This document shows positions 53,778-62,627 of a stretch of 64,000 bases of DNA, one piece after another. A model generated the notes under the pieces. The model was not told the DNA's origin, did not search any database, and worked only from the letters and a program-made list of their open reading frames with translations. Positions within the stretch are counted from its first letter, which is position 1; each line of letters opens with the position of its first letter. The stretch is from Crossiella sp. S99.2 (lineage in GTDB: Bacteria; Actinomycetota; Actinomycetes; Mycobacteriales; Pseudonocardiaceae), in the NCBI RefSeq assembly GCF_023094165.1, contig NZ_JALMDK010000004.1, forward strand, positions 806,001-870,000, written 5' to 3'. Made by a program: the position numbers and the translations under genes.

Positions 53778-53856
53778 AATCCTGTCCTCCTTCACCGTGG
53801 GAAGCGCTTGAGCATCGTCGGCGCACACCGGTCCCGGACGGCGGCAGCGGCCGCTG

Positions 53857-54753
53857 TCACTGCCGGCCCTGATCAGGTTTGACGATGGCCTGAAACTCGA
53901 CGCGGATCTCCGAGGCGTCCAGGGGCCAATCCTCGATCGAGTCACCGCCGTCGCCGGGCAGCATCGTCAAGGCGCCCTCGTGGCTGCTGCATTCACCGCA
54001 CACCCGGATGCAGCGGTCGGGTGTCATCCGGGACCGGCCGGGAAACTGGCCGAGTGCCGCGCCACAGCGGGGACACATGCCTTTGGCCAGCTTCGCCAAG
54101 ATGGCATTGGTGGCGCGGGTCGCCTTGTCACCGGTGACACCACCCGCTCGCAGGGCCGTGGTGATGCAGTCACGATGCGCCTGCACGCCTGGTGCTGTGC
54201 CGGTGGCGTCTGGGGCCGGGGTCTGCGCATCGAGCCAGGACAGGATGGCGTCGATGTGTTCGCGCTGCAGGCCGCGGCCGGGGTCGGTCTCGATGAGCAG
54301 GGTGGGGATGCCCTCCTCGTCGCGCCGGTCCTCTGCCCAGCCGTGCTCTTTGCCGCCGTAGACATCGTCGATCCAGACCAGTGGACGGCGATCTATCCAG
54401 CGGCGGATCGGGCCCAGCTTGGCTGACCAGCCGAAGCCCGGCGCCTGGTTAGGCACCTCGATGACGGGCAGTGCGGGCAGTTCCAGACGGGGGGCGATCC
54501 ATTCCGATGCGCGGTGTCCCCAACTGGTGGCCCACGCGATGTCGATGTCTCGGGCGAGCAGCTCACGAAGCCAGAACCCATGCTCGGGATTCAGCCACAC
54601 GGGGCCGCTGGCGGGCATGCCGTCCGGACCGGGGCCGTCGTAGTGGTGTTCGTGATATCCCAGTGATCGCAGCGCTTCGTGGCCTCCGAGGATGTGCCGG
54701 GGATCTGCGGCCAGTACCCCGTCGACGTCTAGTGCTAGACCGGGCCTGTTCAT
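53857..54753 (-). CDS. HAD-family protein with C-terminal zinc ribbon
   Basis: 298 residues from ATG 54753. The HAD motif I is GLALDVDGVLA (Asp9 and Asp11, the nucleophile/acid pair). Later motifs are AWATSWGHRASEWI (motif II Ser/Thr) and RPLVWIDDVYGGKEHG (motif IV). The last 90 residues carry MCPRCGAALGQFPG and CIRVCGECSSHEGA, a four-cysteine zinc ribbon. HAD enzymes are phosphatases or phosphotransferases; the ribbon suggests action on nucleic acid or a ribonucleoprotein. It diverges from the gene at 55248. Confidence 0.78.
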   Translation of the reverse strand: MNRPGLALDVDGVLAADPRHILGGHEALRSLGYHEHHYDGPGPDGMPASGPVWLNPEHGFWLRELLARDIDIAWATSWGHRASEWIAPRLELPALPVIEVPNQAPGFGWSAKLGPIRRWIDRRPLVWIDDVYGGKEHGWAEDRRDEEGIPTLLIETDPGRGLQREHIDAILSWLDAQTPAPDATGTAPGVQAHRDCITTALRAGGVTGDKATRATNAILAKLAKGMCPRCGAALGQFPGRSRMTPDRCIRVCGECSSHEGALTMLPGDGGDSIEDWPLDASEIRVEFQAIVKPDQGRQ

Positions 54754-55247
54754 GGTGCACCTTTGCTGTTGGTGATCGGTCGCGGCAACCGTCCTGGGTG
54801 GTGTCGCCAGGGTATCGGGTCGTACCTGGTGGCCCCGACATAGCAGAGTCCGGTGGCTGCGGGCTGGGGTCCAGATGGGCACGGGCTGGTCGGCTGCGGA
54901 CCTGGGACGGCGCTGCACTCGGTGCTGGAGCCTGTCGATCGCGACGCGCTCTCGGCGACGACGGCGCAACCTGCAACGTCGGGCTCGGTGCTGGCAGGGC
55001 CCGGCAGGCTACCTGCGGCTGTCGCGGGTGCCACCGCGTTGCTCGGGCGCAGCGGGTGAAAGACCAGGGTTGTCGAGACAAGGCTCCGATGCTGTGGCGT
55101 GGAGCGCCGGGGCACCGGGTCCCTCGCCTGCCTGCTCGTGGCGGCGTTGCCGGCGGATGCTCCGCAGCGTGGTTCGCCCGCTAGCATCGCTGTTCTCCCA
55201 GACCACCGTCGAGGTGACCGCGGGGTCAGGATGTGAAGGGCAGGTCG
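54754..55247. promoter_or_regulatory. Divergent promoter region
   Basis: 494 bases between the minus-strand HAD gene and the plus-strand arginase-like gene, the only divergent pair in the window; it must hold two promoters. AAGGG before GTG 55248 is the plus ribosome site. No hairpin or clear -10/-35 was identified by eye. Confidence 0.5.
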
Positions 55248-56039
55248 GTGACGCTGCAGGATCAGAGCTGGCACGTCGGGGATTCAACCCTGCTGGTGAT
55301 CGATATGGACTTCTTCTTTCCCAACCCTGCCTTGGCGGCCCAGGCCCAGCATGAGCACTCTCTGCTGTATGACTGGGGGCACGAGGAAAATGCGTTCATG
55401 ACCGGACCGGTGTGGGACTCGCGCGCGGCCCAGTTCCTGGCCCGCGAACTCCCGTTGCCGCCGTTGGCCGGATGGGAAGAGTTCTGGGACCGCTTCCCGG
55501 ATTTGCACGACGTTCCTCTGTGGTTTGCCAACTCCAACCTGCATGCCGGTGACATGTTTCCCGGTGATGTGGAGGCGTGGAAGCGGGTGGTGTTGTTCGA
55601 CGCCCACCACGACTGCGGTTACCGGGTCGGCTCGCTGGAGGACTTCGCAGTCCAGCCTCGGTTCTCTTGCGAGGATTGGATGCTGCGGCACGCTGTACGT
55701 GGCTCGGCGCTGGAGGTCCGCTACCCGAGGTGGCGGCCGCAGGCCATCGAGCAGGAGCCGTTGCCCCGTGGTGTCGAGGTGACGCGGGTCATCGATGACG
55801 GCGGCCTGGTTGTGGATGTGGTTCCGGATGCGGTGTTCGTGTGTATGTCACACGGTTGGGTGCCACCGTGGTGCGATGAGCAGGTTGAGGAGTTCCTCGA
55901 CCGCTACCCGGGTGTGATCGTCGGCCAGATCGATGAAGACCCCGTGATCCGCGCCTTCTGTTTGGACAGTGTGGCCGCTGAGGCTGCCAGCTGGCACAGC
56001 CTGCGCGAGGAGGCCATCCGCCGGTCGCAGTCAGGCTGA
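55248..56039 (+). CDS. Arginase-fold / UPF0489-like protein
   Basis: 263 residues from GTG 55248 with AAGGG 7 bases upstream; the only clear plus-strand gene here. STLLVIDMDFFFPNPALAAQ opens the fold. Then come RVVLFDAHHDCGYRVGSLED (metal-binding DAHHD pattern) and FVCMSHGWVPPWCDEQVEEF. The Asp/His arrangement resembles arginase/deacetylase-like metalloenzymes, including UPF0489. Substrate unknown; amide or urea hydrolysis is possible but unproven. It ends before a hairpin at 56248-56277. Confidence 0.7.
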   Translation: MTLQDQSWHVGDSTLLVIDMDFFFPNPALAAQAQHEHSLLYDWGHEENAFMTGPVWDSRAAQFLARELPLPPLAGWEEFWDRFPDLHDVPLWFANSNLHAGDMFPGDVEAWKRVVLFDAHHDCGYRVGSLEDFAVQPRFSCEDWMLRHAVRGSALEVRYPRWRPQAIEQEPLPRGVEVTRVIDDGGLVVDVVPDAVFVCMSHGWVPPWCDEQVEEFLDRYPGVIVGQIDEDPVIRAFCLDSVAAEAASWHSLREEAIRRSQSG

Positions 56040-56247
56040 GAGTGGCTGCGTGCGACACCTCTAGCCTGCCACGGATGCAGTTGCGCCGGGACCGCACTCA
56101 GAGGCTGATCAACGAAGTCATGTCGGTGATGCGATCAGTCACATTCCTCGGCGCAGTCGAGGTGTTCGGTGGCGCTGTTGTCTTGACGCCAGCGGGCGGT
56201 GACTGGCCACGAGAGACCGCGAGGCCAGCGAGTTGACCACCTTCAAG

Positions 56248-56277
56248 GCTGGGCGGCCTCCTGGGTGACCGCCCAGC
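56248..56277. terminator. Hairpin between convergent genes
   Basis: Arms 56248-56256 and 56269-56277, exact 9 bp. It sits between convergent genes ending at 56039 (plus) and 56373 (minus) and could serve both. Confidence 0.6.
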
Positions 56278-56372
56278 ACATCGAGATCGTGACCTTGCTG
56301 GCCGTGCTCGCCTGACACAGCAACGTGAGCATGCTGGCGTCGGTGTGCCCGTCGGATCGGTGACGGCCTGGC

Positions 56373-57080
56373 CTACCGGCTCGTGGGTGCTTCCACAGGC
56401 CGTGGGGGAACCCACCCACTATCCGGGTCATAACGGCGCTTCACCTGAGCCGGGCTTCCCGCCAGAACAGCGAAGTCCGGGTATTCGCCCCGGGCAACCA
56501 CGGAGTTCGCGGCGACCAAGGTGTTCCGCCCGATGCGAGCACCGGCCAGTACTGTCACGTTCCGGCCGATACTGCAACCCGACCCGATCGACACCGGACG
56601 ACTTTCTGGCGGCCACTGATCATGGATTGGCTGGTCAACGAGATCATACCGGTGATTCTGATCAGTCACAAAGCAGTCTGGAGCAAACCACGTTACGTCA
56701 CCGATCTCCACATGCAGATGTGCGATTAGTTGGAAATACCGGCCGAACCCGCACCGCTCGCCGATTGTGATGATCGGTTCGGTGCCGCGCGGTCCCGTGT
56801 CGAGTCTGTCCTGACCCTCGATCATGCCGACCGACAGCACTGCAAAGGGGCCGACTTCGGTGTTCGACCCCAACGAAATCCAGTCCGTGTTCTGCAAGAG
56901 CAACTGCGGAAACTCGATCCTGCTGCCAGGGCCGAAGCTTCGGAACCGAGCCGCCTCGGGGTCGTCTTCAGTGATCGTACCGACCTCTCTCGCCCACGAC
57001 CACACCTGCCGGACCACGCTTCCCGCACTAGGGTTCGCCATGAGCTCACGCAGAGTCCAGTCCCCAATCTCCTTGTCCAC
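56373..57080 (-). CDS. Hexapeptide-repeat acyltransferase
   Basis: 235 residues from GTG 57080 (the first Met is residue 15). Left-handed beta-helix repeats run from about 60 to 215: GTEPIITIGERCGFGRYFQL, IAHLHVEIGDVTWFAPDCFV, and the end VSIGSGCSIGRNVTVLAGAR, IGRNTLVAANSVVARGEYPD, FAVLAGSPAQVKRRY. This is a sugar or xenobiotic O-acetyltransferase-like enzyme of the maltose/chloramphenicol acetyltransferase group. Part of the gene is less GC-rich (near 56650-56720) than its neighbours, suggesting separate acquisition. It has no pathway partner nearby. Confidence 0.85.
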   Translation of the reverse strand: MDKEIGDWTLRELMANPSAGSVVRQVWSWAREVGTITEDDPEAARFRSFGPGSRIEFPQLLLQNTDWISLGSNTEVGPFAVLSVGMIEGQDRLDTGPRGTEPIITIGERCGFGRYFQLIAHLHVEIGDVTWFAPDCFVTDQNHRYDLVDQPIHDQWPPESRPVSIGSGCSIGRNVTVLAGARIGRNTLVAANSVVARGEYPDFAVLAGSPAQVKRRYDPDSGWVPPRPVEAPTSR

Positions 57081-57100
57081 CCAAGCAACCTACAACCGAC

Positions 57101-57460
57101 TCATTCGCATGACCTGCCCGCCGTCAGTCGGTGTTCTCGGAGTTGTTCGCAGCTGCGACCTCGTCTTCGACGTGACGCGCTTCCCTGAGCATGGAGGTCG
57201 CAAGCATTACGGAGATGAGGGCCTTGACGGCGGCGAACTGGGTTAGGTCGGCCTGGTGAGCCGTAGCATGCCGATTGAAACGAGAAGCGTGGGCTCATCA
57301 CTTTGACCGTTGAAGTACTTACGAGCCGCGCCTCACGCGGGACAGGAACCTCCCCCGTCGCCTGACGCAAGCGGAGTGAGCGGTCGAACTCGTCCTGGAG
57401 CACGCGATGGGCAATCTTGCTGTTGCAGGGCACCCCGAACAGCGCCTGCGTGGCGGTCAC
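57101..57460 (-). CDS. Partial or frameshifted small protein
   Basis: 119 residues from GTG 57460 (GAGGAA close upstream). The first 45 residues are convincing (TATQALFGVPCNSKIAHRVL, LRQATGEVPVPREARLVS), but the rest becomes arginine-rich and lacks structure. A frameshift or gene fusion is likely; the true gene may end near 57320. Confidence 0.45.
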   Translation of the reverse strand: MTATQALFGVPCNSKIAHRVLQDEFDRSLRLRQATGEVPVPREARLVSTSTVKVMSPRFSFQSACYGSPGRPNPVRRRQGPHLRNACDLHAQGSASRRRRGRSCEQLREHRLTAGRSCE

Positions 57461-57500
57461 AGGTTTCCTCAGGCGTGGTGGCGAGCATGTGGCACGACGG

Positions 57501-57533
57501 CTGGTGGGGCCGCCCATGCGGGCAGCCCCACCA
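57501..57533 (-). terminator. Hairpin after ParB gene
   Basis: Arms 57501-57510 and 57524-57533 are perfect, and the inner CGCCC/GGGCA bases also pair in part. It is 70 bases past the ParB stop. Confidence 0.55.
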
Positions 57534-57602
57534 GGAACGGTCAGGCGGTCAGGTCCGTCTGGTAGTCGTGCTCGGCTGATGCGGCTCCGGCCTCGTTCGG
57601 GG

Positions 57603-59408
57603 TCACCGTGCGTCAGAGACCTCGGTGGCGTCGCCGTCAGTGGGCAGATCCTCGCCGTCGGCCAGAGGCTCGTCGTCGGCGCCAGGGTCCTCGTCGTCCA
57701 GGGTGGCTTCGACCTCGATCTCGTCCTCCACCGCGGCGGCCAGGGCCGCGTCCACCGGCTCGGACCGATCGAGCACCAGCATTTCCACCTCGGAGGGCAC
57801 CCAGTCGGCGGGTCCGGAGGGCTCCAGCGTCTGCAGCTTGAGCGTGCGGAGCTTGGCGAAGTAGGCGATCTCCTCCTCGTTGGGGTTCTCCCACGTCCTG
57901 CGGCGGCTGACGCCTTGTTCCAGTGCGGCAAGCACCATGACCATGCTGATCACGCGGGCCCGCTCCGGCTTGGCCTTGAGGATCTCCGCCCTGAGCGCGG
58001 CCCTATTGCCGTTACCGGCGAACTTGCTGTCCCAGCCCAGCAGCGTCAGCGCCAGGCGGTGCCCCCGGCCCGCGGCGTCGGCGTAGCGAGCGCTGCTGGC
58101 TCGCATCGCCTCCAGCCAGGTGTCCTCGGCCTGCGACAGGGTGCGTCGCTTGGCGAATAGCTCCAGCGCCTCCATCCGCTTGATCGTGGCCGAGTCCCAC
58201 GCCTTGCCCTGGGCGATCACCGTCTTGCGGTACCGCTTCTGCTCCGCGGTCATCGGGCCCGTCTGGACGGCGCTGCCGGTGGGGTAAGTGGGGCGTTCAA
58301 TGAGGGTCTTGCCGGGCTCGGCGTTGCGCTCGGCGTGCTTGTGCCGCTGGAAGTCGGTGCAGACGTGGATGACGGTGACCGTGCCTTCCTTGTCCGGCCA
58401 CACGCGGTGAAAGGTCAGGTAGGCGGCGTGGCCGGGGCAGGTGGCATGCCGTTTGATGCTCAGCGTGCCGCCTGGCTTGGTTTTGGCGGTGGGGCGCAGG
58501 TCGGCGAGCTGGCGGATCTGCGGGCCGCGGAGGGTATCTGGGGGTTCGATGACTGTCAGGCCCTGCTCGGCCAGTTCCGCGGCCGCGGCCGCCAGCGCCA
58601 CACGTTCGGTGCGCGCCACACGCAGCCGCTGGGCGATGTTGTGGATCTGGCCGGGGTTGGTCTGGGCGCATTCGGTCAGCTCCTCGACCGCCGCGCTCTC
58701 GTCGCCGTAGGCCTCGAATTCGGCGATCACCGCACTCTCGGACAGTCCCAGCACGCCCTGATGGGCCAGCTCGGCGGCGTGGGTGCTTTGTGCGACCGCC
58801 ATGAGGACGGCGGCGTCGTCATTTTTCAGCCGCAGCCGCTTGCCTACCGTCACGGGCTCGACCCCCAGTTCCAGCAGGCCCTGAACGGTGCGCAGCTGGT
58901 CGGCCTGGGTCATAGCGAATCGCAGGAAATTTGCGCCGTGCTGTTCGACCATGCGCTCGATCGCGGTGGCCTTCTCGTCGGAGATGCCGTGGGCCTGGGC
59001 GATGACAAAGGCCTTCTTCCAGGACACCTCGCCGCTCTCGGTAGCTCGTTTCTTCGCCTTTCGCAGGCCGTAGGTCCGTACCTGCCCGTCGATCACGATC
59101 AACTGCCCGTGCGCGTCGTAGCGGGCGATGATCGGGATGGTGTTGCCTTGGTCGAGGAGGTCGGCGACGAAGTCTGCGTACTCCTCGTCCTGTGGGTCTT
59201 CCAAGCGCTGCGGGTCGAACAGTCGCACGTTGGGCCCGATGACCAGCTCGTCGGGGTCGACGTGCAGCAGCGTGTAGTCCTTGACCTCCTCCGCGCTGGT
59301 CGGCAGGACCAACTCGATTACCGTTGGGTCGATGTCGGGGGCGGTGACGTCCTGGAAGACGGTGTCGGACGGGATGGTGATGTCGGGGGCGAGTTCGGTC
59401 GTGGGCAT
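57603..59408 (-). CDS. Large ParB-like protein
   Basis: 601 residues from ATG 59408 with GGAG before it. ParB/Srx-like N-terminal domain with DELVIGPNVRLFDPQRLEDP, then NTIPIIARYDAHGQLIVIDG (the nucleotide-binding pocket region) and QVRTYGLRKAKKRAT. A helix-turn-helix middle includes KRLRLKNDDAAVLMAVAQST and GVLGLSESAVIAEFEAYGDE. The C-terminal half (VTVIHVCTDFQRHKHA, NPNEEEIAYFAKLRTLKLQT) is unusual in length. Chromosomal ParBs are about 300 aa, so this is a plasmid-type giant. No ParA is adjacent; the CpaE-like ATPase lies 33 kb away. Confidence 0.82.
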   Translation of the reverse strand: MPTTELAPDITIPSDTVFQDVTAPDIDPTVIELVLPTSAEEVKDYTLLHVDPDELVIGPNVRLFDPQRLEDPQDEEYADFVADLLDQGNTIPIIARYDAHGQLIVIDGQVRTYGLRKAKKRATESGEVSWKKAFVIAQAHGISDEKATAIERMVEQHGANFLRFAMTQADQLRTVQGLLELGVEPVTVGKRLRLKNDDAAVLMAVAQSTHAAELAHQGVLGLSESAVIAEFEAYGDESAAVEELTECAQTNPGQIHNIAQRLRVARTERVALAAAAAELAEQGLTVIEPPDTLRGPQIRQLADLRPTAKTKPGGTLSIKRHATCPGHAAYLTFHRVWPDKEGTVTVIHVCTDFQRHKHAERNAEPGKTLIERPTYPTGSAVQTGPMTAEQKRYRKTVIAQGKAWDSATIKRMEALELFAKRRTLSQAEDTWLEAMRASSARYADAAGRGHRLALTLLGWDSKFAGNGNRAALRAEILKAKPERARVISMVMVLAALEQGVSRRRTWENPNEEEIAYFAKLRTLKLQTLEPSGPADWVPSEVEMLVLDRSEPVDAALAAAVEDEIEVEATLDDEDPGADDEPLADGEDLPTDGDATEVSDAR

Positions 59409-60051
59409 AGGGGTTCTCCAGTTCACGCGAGGATCGGAATAGAAAAATGGTGAAGAAATGGGGAAACGTGCTCCGCAGATACGGGGTTGAGTCGTGTGTG
59501 TGCTTGTCCCGGGGCGGGAGGGCACATGCCACAGCGCCATGGCCGGGTACAGGGCATCGCGGGCAAGGCCAGCCCACGCGTCTCGGATCGCCGTCTGGTG
59601 GCCCCGTGCAGGGCGGGAGACCTCCCCCGGTCCTTCTGGGGTGTCGCGGGCAGGATCGGGCGCGTGCGGCACAGCCAGGGCCGGTGGGCTCGGCTGACTG
59701 GTGTGGGATCGCGCGCAGCACGAGCGGGCGGCAGCGGGCCCGTGGTCTCGCCTGGTCGTGCTGTGGCGGTGCGGGTTCGGTCTTCGAGTTCAGCGAGCGG
59801 ACGGGTGCCGGGCCGCGGGTCAATCCTGTTCGCGGACCGGGGCCTGGTGACCAGAACATGCGGAATGAACATCCGCCGGAACGGGGTGCGCCCAGCCGTC
59901 ACGGTCGTTGCTGGCAGAAAACGTCGGAGTTGGTGCCTGGCTCAATCCTGGACGACCTTTACCAGGAGGTGTTCGAGTCGCGGGCCGCTGATCGCGTTCG
60001 TGCCATCCGTCGGGCCGGCTGCCATTGGCCCAAACACGAGACTCCAGCGCA
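59409..60051. other. Intergenic gap upstream of parB
   Basis: About 640 bases between ParB and the YgjP-type gene; frames overlap without ribosome sites. A centromere-like parS or regulatory region is possible, but no repeated 14-16-mer was found by eye. Confidence 0.4.
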
Positions 60052-60849
60052 CTACGGGCAACATGGGGGTGATGGCGTTGGGTTCCAGTCGCCAAGCCAG
60101 GCGTGCCGGCCGGTCTCGGCGAATTCGGTCCGTCGCTGTTGCCAGTCGGGCATCCAGAAGTGCATCCGCCGTTGCCATGGGCGGCCGTGTGGGCGTCCGC
60201 CGGGCTGGGTGGCGTGTGCCTGTTCGTGGACGAGCACGTACTCGATGAGCCGCATCGGCAGGCCGAACACGGCCCAGTGCAGCGTGGTCTTGTGCTTCGG
60301 CGGGCCTTCGTAGATGCCCCAGCGGCGTCGGCCAAGGTCGCGAACCGCGTAGCTCAAGCCGGTGATGTGGCCATCCAGTTCGTACTGGCCTGCCTCACGG
60401 CGCAACCAGGCGAGCCCGGCTTGCCGGTACAGCCTGATCACCGCCCGGCGGGCCAGCTCTGGCCGCTGTCTGCGCGCGGTCAGGACGCCGTCGGGTGTGA
60501 TCAGGGGCATCTGTGCGGCATCTGCGGGCGAGGCGTTGACGAGTTGGAGCCGGTAGCGCCGGCCGAGCAGGTCGAACTCTTCGCCGTCGACGAATTGTTT
60601 GACCGCGTGATCGGGGGCCAGCCGCGTGGCGGTGTCGACCTTCTCGGTGATCCATCGACGATGGCTGTAGACAACCCGCGCAACCTGTTCCGGGGCGGCC
60701 GTCGGCGGGATCAGCACCTCGACACCGCCTCCCGGATTGACTTGGATGCCGGTCGTCCGGCGTCGAAGACGGATGGCCACCTCGACCTGCCATTCGGGCG
60801 GCAGGTCGAGGGCGGCCAGAGCGGCGCGGTAAGCGTCAGGGTCGGTCAT
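60052..60849 (-). CDS. YgjP/DUF45-type zinc metallopeptidase-like protein
   Basis: 265 residues from ATG 60849. The catalytic motif HEQAHATQPGGRPHGRPWQR (HExxH) lies near residue 208, preceded by RLIEYVLVHEQ. The N-terminal half has VEVLIPPTAAPEQVARVVYS and a beta-rich core, as in YgjP (DUF45) proteins. Its start overlaps the dprA stop (ATGA), so the pair is co-translated. The role with DprA is unknown; protein or DNA processing during DNA uptake is conjecture. Confidence 0.85.
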   Translation of the reverse strand: MTDPDAYRAALAALDLPPEWQVEVAIRLRRRTTGIQVNPGGGVEVLIPPTAAPEQVARVVYSHRRWITEKVDTATRLAPDHAVKQFVDGEEFDLLGRRYRLQLVNASPADAAQMPLITPDGVLTARRQRPELARRAVIRLYRQAGLAWLRREAGQYELDGHITGLSYAVRDLGRRRWGIYEGPPKHKTTLHWAVFGLPMRLIEYVLVHEQAHATQPGGRPHGRPWQRRMHFWMPDWQQRRTEFAETGRHAWLGDWNPTPSPPCCP

Positions 60850-61724
60850 CGTGCTCCCTGCTCGTAGTTGATGTGCTCGACTGAGCTGGCCACGGTGGCG
60901 GCGCCGGTGCGCAGCAGCTCGTTGACGCCCGTGGACATCGCGGAATGAATCGATCCCGGTACGCCGTAGACGCGACGGCCGAGCTCACCGGCGGTTCGGG
61001 CGACGGCGAGGGCGCCGCTGCGCTGCCCGGCTTCGACGATGAGGGTCGCGGCGGTGAGAGCGGCGAGCAGACGGCACCGGGTGTGGAATCGGATGCGAGT
61101 CGGTTCTGTGCCGATCGGGTACTCGCTGACCAGCAAACCGCCCTGCTCGATCACGCTCTGGTAAAGCCGAGCGTGCTGGTGTGGATGGGTCCGGTCGACG
61201 CCGTTGGCTAGCACGACGATCGTCGGGCCGCCGGCGCCCAGCGCGCCGCGGTGCGCAGCCTCCTCGACCCCGAGGCTGCCGCCGCTCACAACGGTCGCTC
61301 CGGCGCGCGCAAGGTCGTAGCTGAACTCCGAGGCGACGATGTGTCCGTACGCCGTCGAGGAACGGGAGCCCGTGACTGTGACGGCGGCGCTGGTGAGCTG
61401 AGCCAGCGAGCCGCCGCCGCGCACCCACAGGGCGAGCGGGGTGCCGAAGCCGGACAGGCTGGTCAACCGTTCCAGCGGCCACTCGTCGTCTTCGGGTGTG
61501 ACTAGCCGCGCCGCGCCGTGGTCGAGGGCCCGCAGGTCGTCCTCGATCCGTGCGTCAGGCCGGGTGAGTTCGCCGAGCACGGCGGCAGGGGCGGTGCCGT
61601 GCCGGATCTGTGTGACGGCCTCGACCGGCCCGTGAACGGTGACGTAGTGATCGATGGCGGGCGCGGGTGGTTCGGCGGCGCGCAGGAGGAACAGACGGGC
61701 GCGCAGTTCGTCGTGTGAGGGCAT
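60846..61724 (-). CDS. dprA: DprA-like DNA-processing protein
   Basis: 292 residues from ATG 61724 (AAAGGT 7 bases upstream). The DprA Rossmann fold is present: AAVTVTGSRSSTAYGHIVAS, GATVVSGGSLGVEEAAHRGA, VVLANGVDRTHPHQHARLYQ, VSEYPIGTEPTRIRFHTRCR. DprA binds single-strand DNA and loads RecA during transformation. This copy is short: no C-terminal winged helix follows VPGSIHSAMSTGVNELL. Plasmid- or phage-borne DprA proteins are known. Overlaps the next gene by 4 bases. Confidence 0.88.
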   Translation of the reverse strand: MPSHDELRARLFLLRAAEPPAPAIDHYVTVHGPVEAVTQIRHGTAPAAVLGELTRPDARIEDDLRALDHGAARLVTPEDDEWPLERLTSLSGFGTPLALWVRGGGSLAQLTSAAVTVTGSRSSTAYGHIVASEFSYDLARAGATVVSGGSLGVEEAAHRGALGAGGPTIVVLANGVDRTHPHQHARLYQSVIEQGGLLVSEYPIGTEPTRIRFHTRCRLLAALTAATLIVEAGQRSGALAVARTAGELGRRVYGVPGSIHSAMSTGVNELLRTGAATVASSVEHINYEQGAR

Positions 61725-61795
61725 GGTTCACCTTTTCGGCGGGTCAGGCTTGCTCGGGTCCGTGGGCTTGGCGGGTGCGGTCGGTACTGGTGTGG

Positions 61796-62596
61796 CTAGG
61801 GCTCGGTGCGGTCGTGCAGTGGGATGGGCAGGCTGTGCCCGATCAGCTCGCGCAAGCGGGAATCGCTGGTGTGCAGGTGAGCTCCAGAGGCCATGAACCA
61901 GGTGCCGGGCGGGGCGGCGGCGGGGCGTGCGACGTAGCGGCCGTGCTCGAAGAGGAGGTAGACGCCCGGCGCGTCGTCTGAAGGTTCGGCAATCCGGGCG
62001 AAGGCAGGTAGCGTCCGCTCCTGCCCGACACCGAGGATCGTCACGTGGCGGACACGGGAGGACAGGCCCTTGTTGGGGCTGTGGAACGGGCCGGTCAGGA
62101 TCTCCGCACGCAGTCCTTTTCGGACGACCGGCACGTCGATGAGGCCGTCCCCGAGTTCGGGGATCTGGTCAAGTTCCGTGATACCCCACGGTGTTTCGGT
62201 GTAGGCCGGCAGAAGCCGGTAAGCCGGGACGTGGCCAGCTCCATGGCGCACAGAGGCTGTGGCCTCGGCCGGCAGCCGGGTCAGCACCGTCGCGCGCAGG
62301 CGGTCTGTCCAGGCGTGCGCTTCACTGGTGTGCCAGCCGATCGTGCCGCTGGTCTGGTACTCGTAGCACTCCAGCAGGCACAGCGCGGCAATCGGATGCA
62401 GCGCGCGGGCGGTGACCGTCGCGACGTAGTCCGGCGACTCGCCGTCCTGCTGTCCACCATCGTGATGGGGCCGGTGCTGCTGCAGCAGCATCTGGCCGAC
62501 CGGGGTGAGATCGTCGAAGATGCCGATCAGGCCGAATTGCAGTCCGGCGTTGACGAGTCCGTCGATGTGCGCAAGGTGCAGGTCGAACCGAGACAC
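61796..62596 (-). CDS. Orphan protein, longer relative of 27205-27672
   Basis: 266 residues from GTG 62596 with AAGGA 8 bases upstream. Starts RFDLHLAHIDGLVNAGLQFG, then HPIAALCLLECYEYQTSGTI and EAHAWTDRLRATVL, both matching the protein at 27205-27672. A C-terminal half follows with LDQIPELGDGLIDVPVVRKG, HVTILGVGQERTLPAFARIA and GVYLLFEHGRYVARPA. Two copies, one with and one without this half, suggest a modular orphan family. Confidence 0.65.
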   Translation of the reverse strand: MSRFDLHLAHIDGLVNAGLQFGLIGIFDDLTPVGQMLLQQHRPHHDGGQQDGESPDYVATVTARALHPIAALCLLECYEYQTSGTIGWHTSEAHAWTDRLRATVLTRLPAEATASVRHGAGHVPAYRLLPAYTETPWGITELDQIPELGDGLIDVPVVRKGLRAEILTGPFHSPNKGLSSRVRHVTILGVGQERTLPAFARIAEPSDDAPGVYLLFEHGRYVARPAAAPPGTWFMASGAHLHTSDSRLRELIGHSLPIPLHDRTEP

Positions 62597-62627
62597 TGCG
62601 ATGTCCTTTCCTTGTGGTGGCGCGGTT

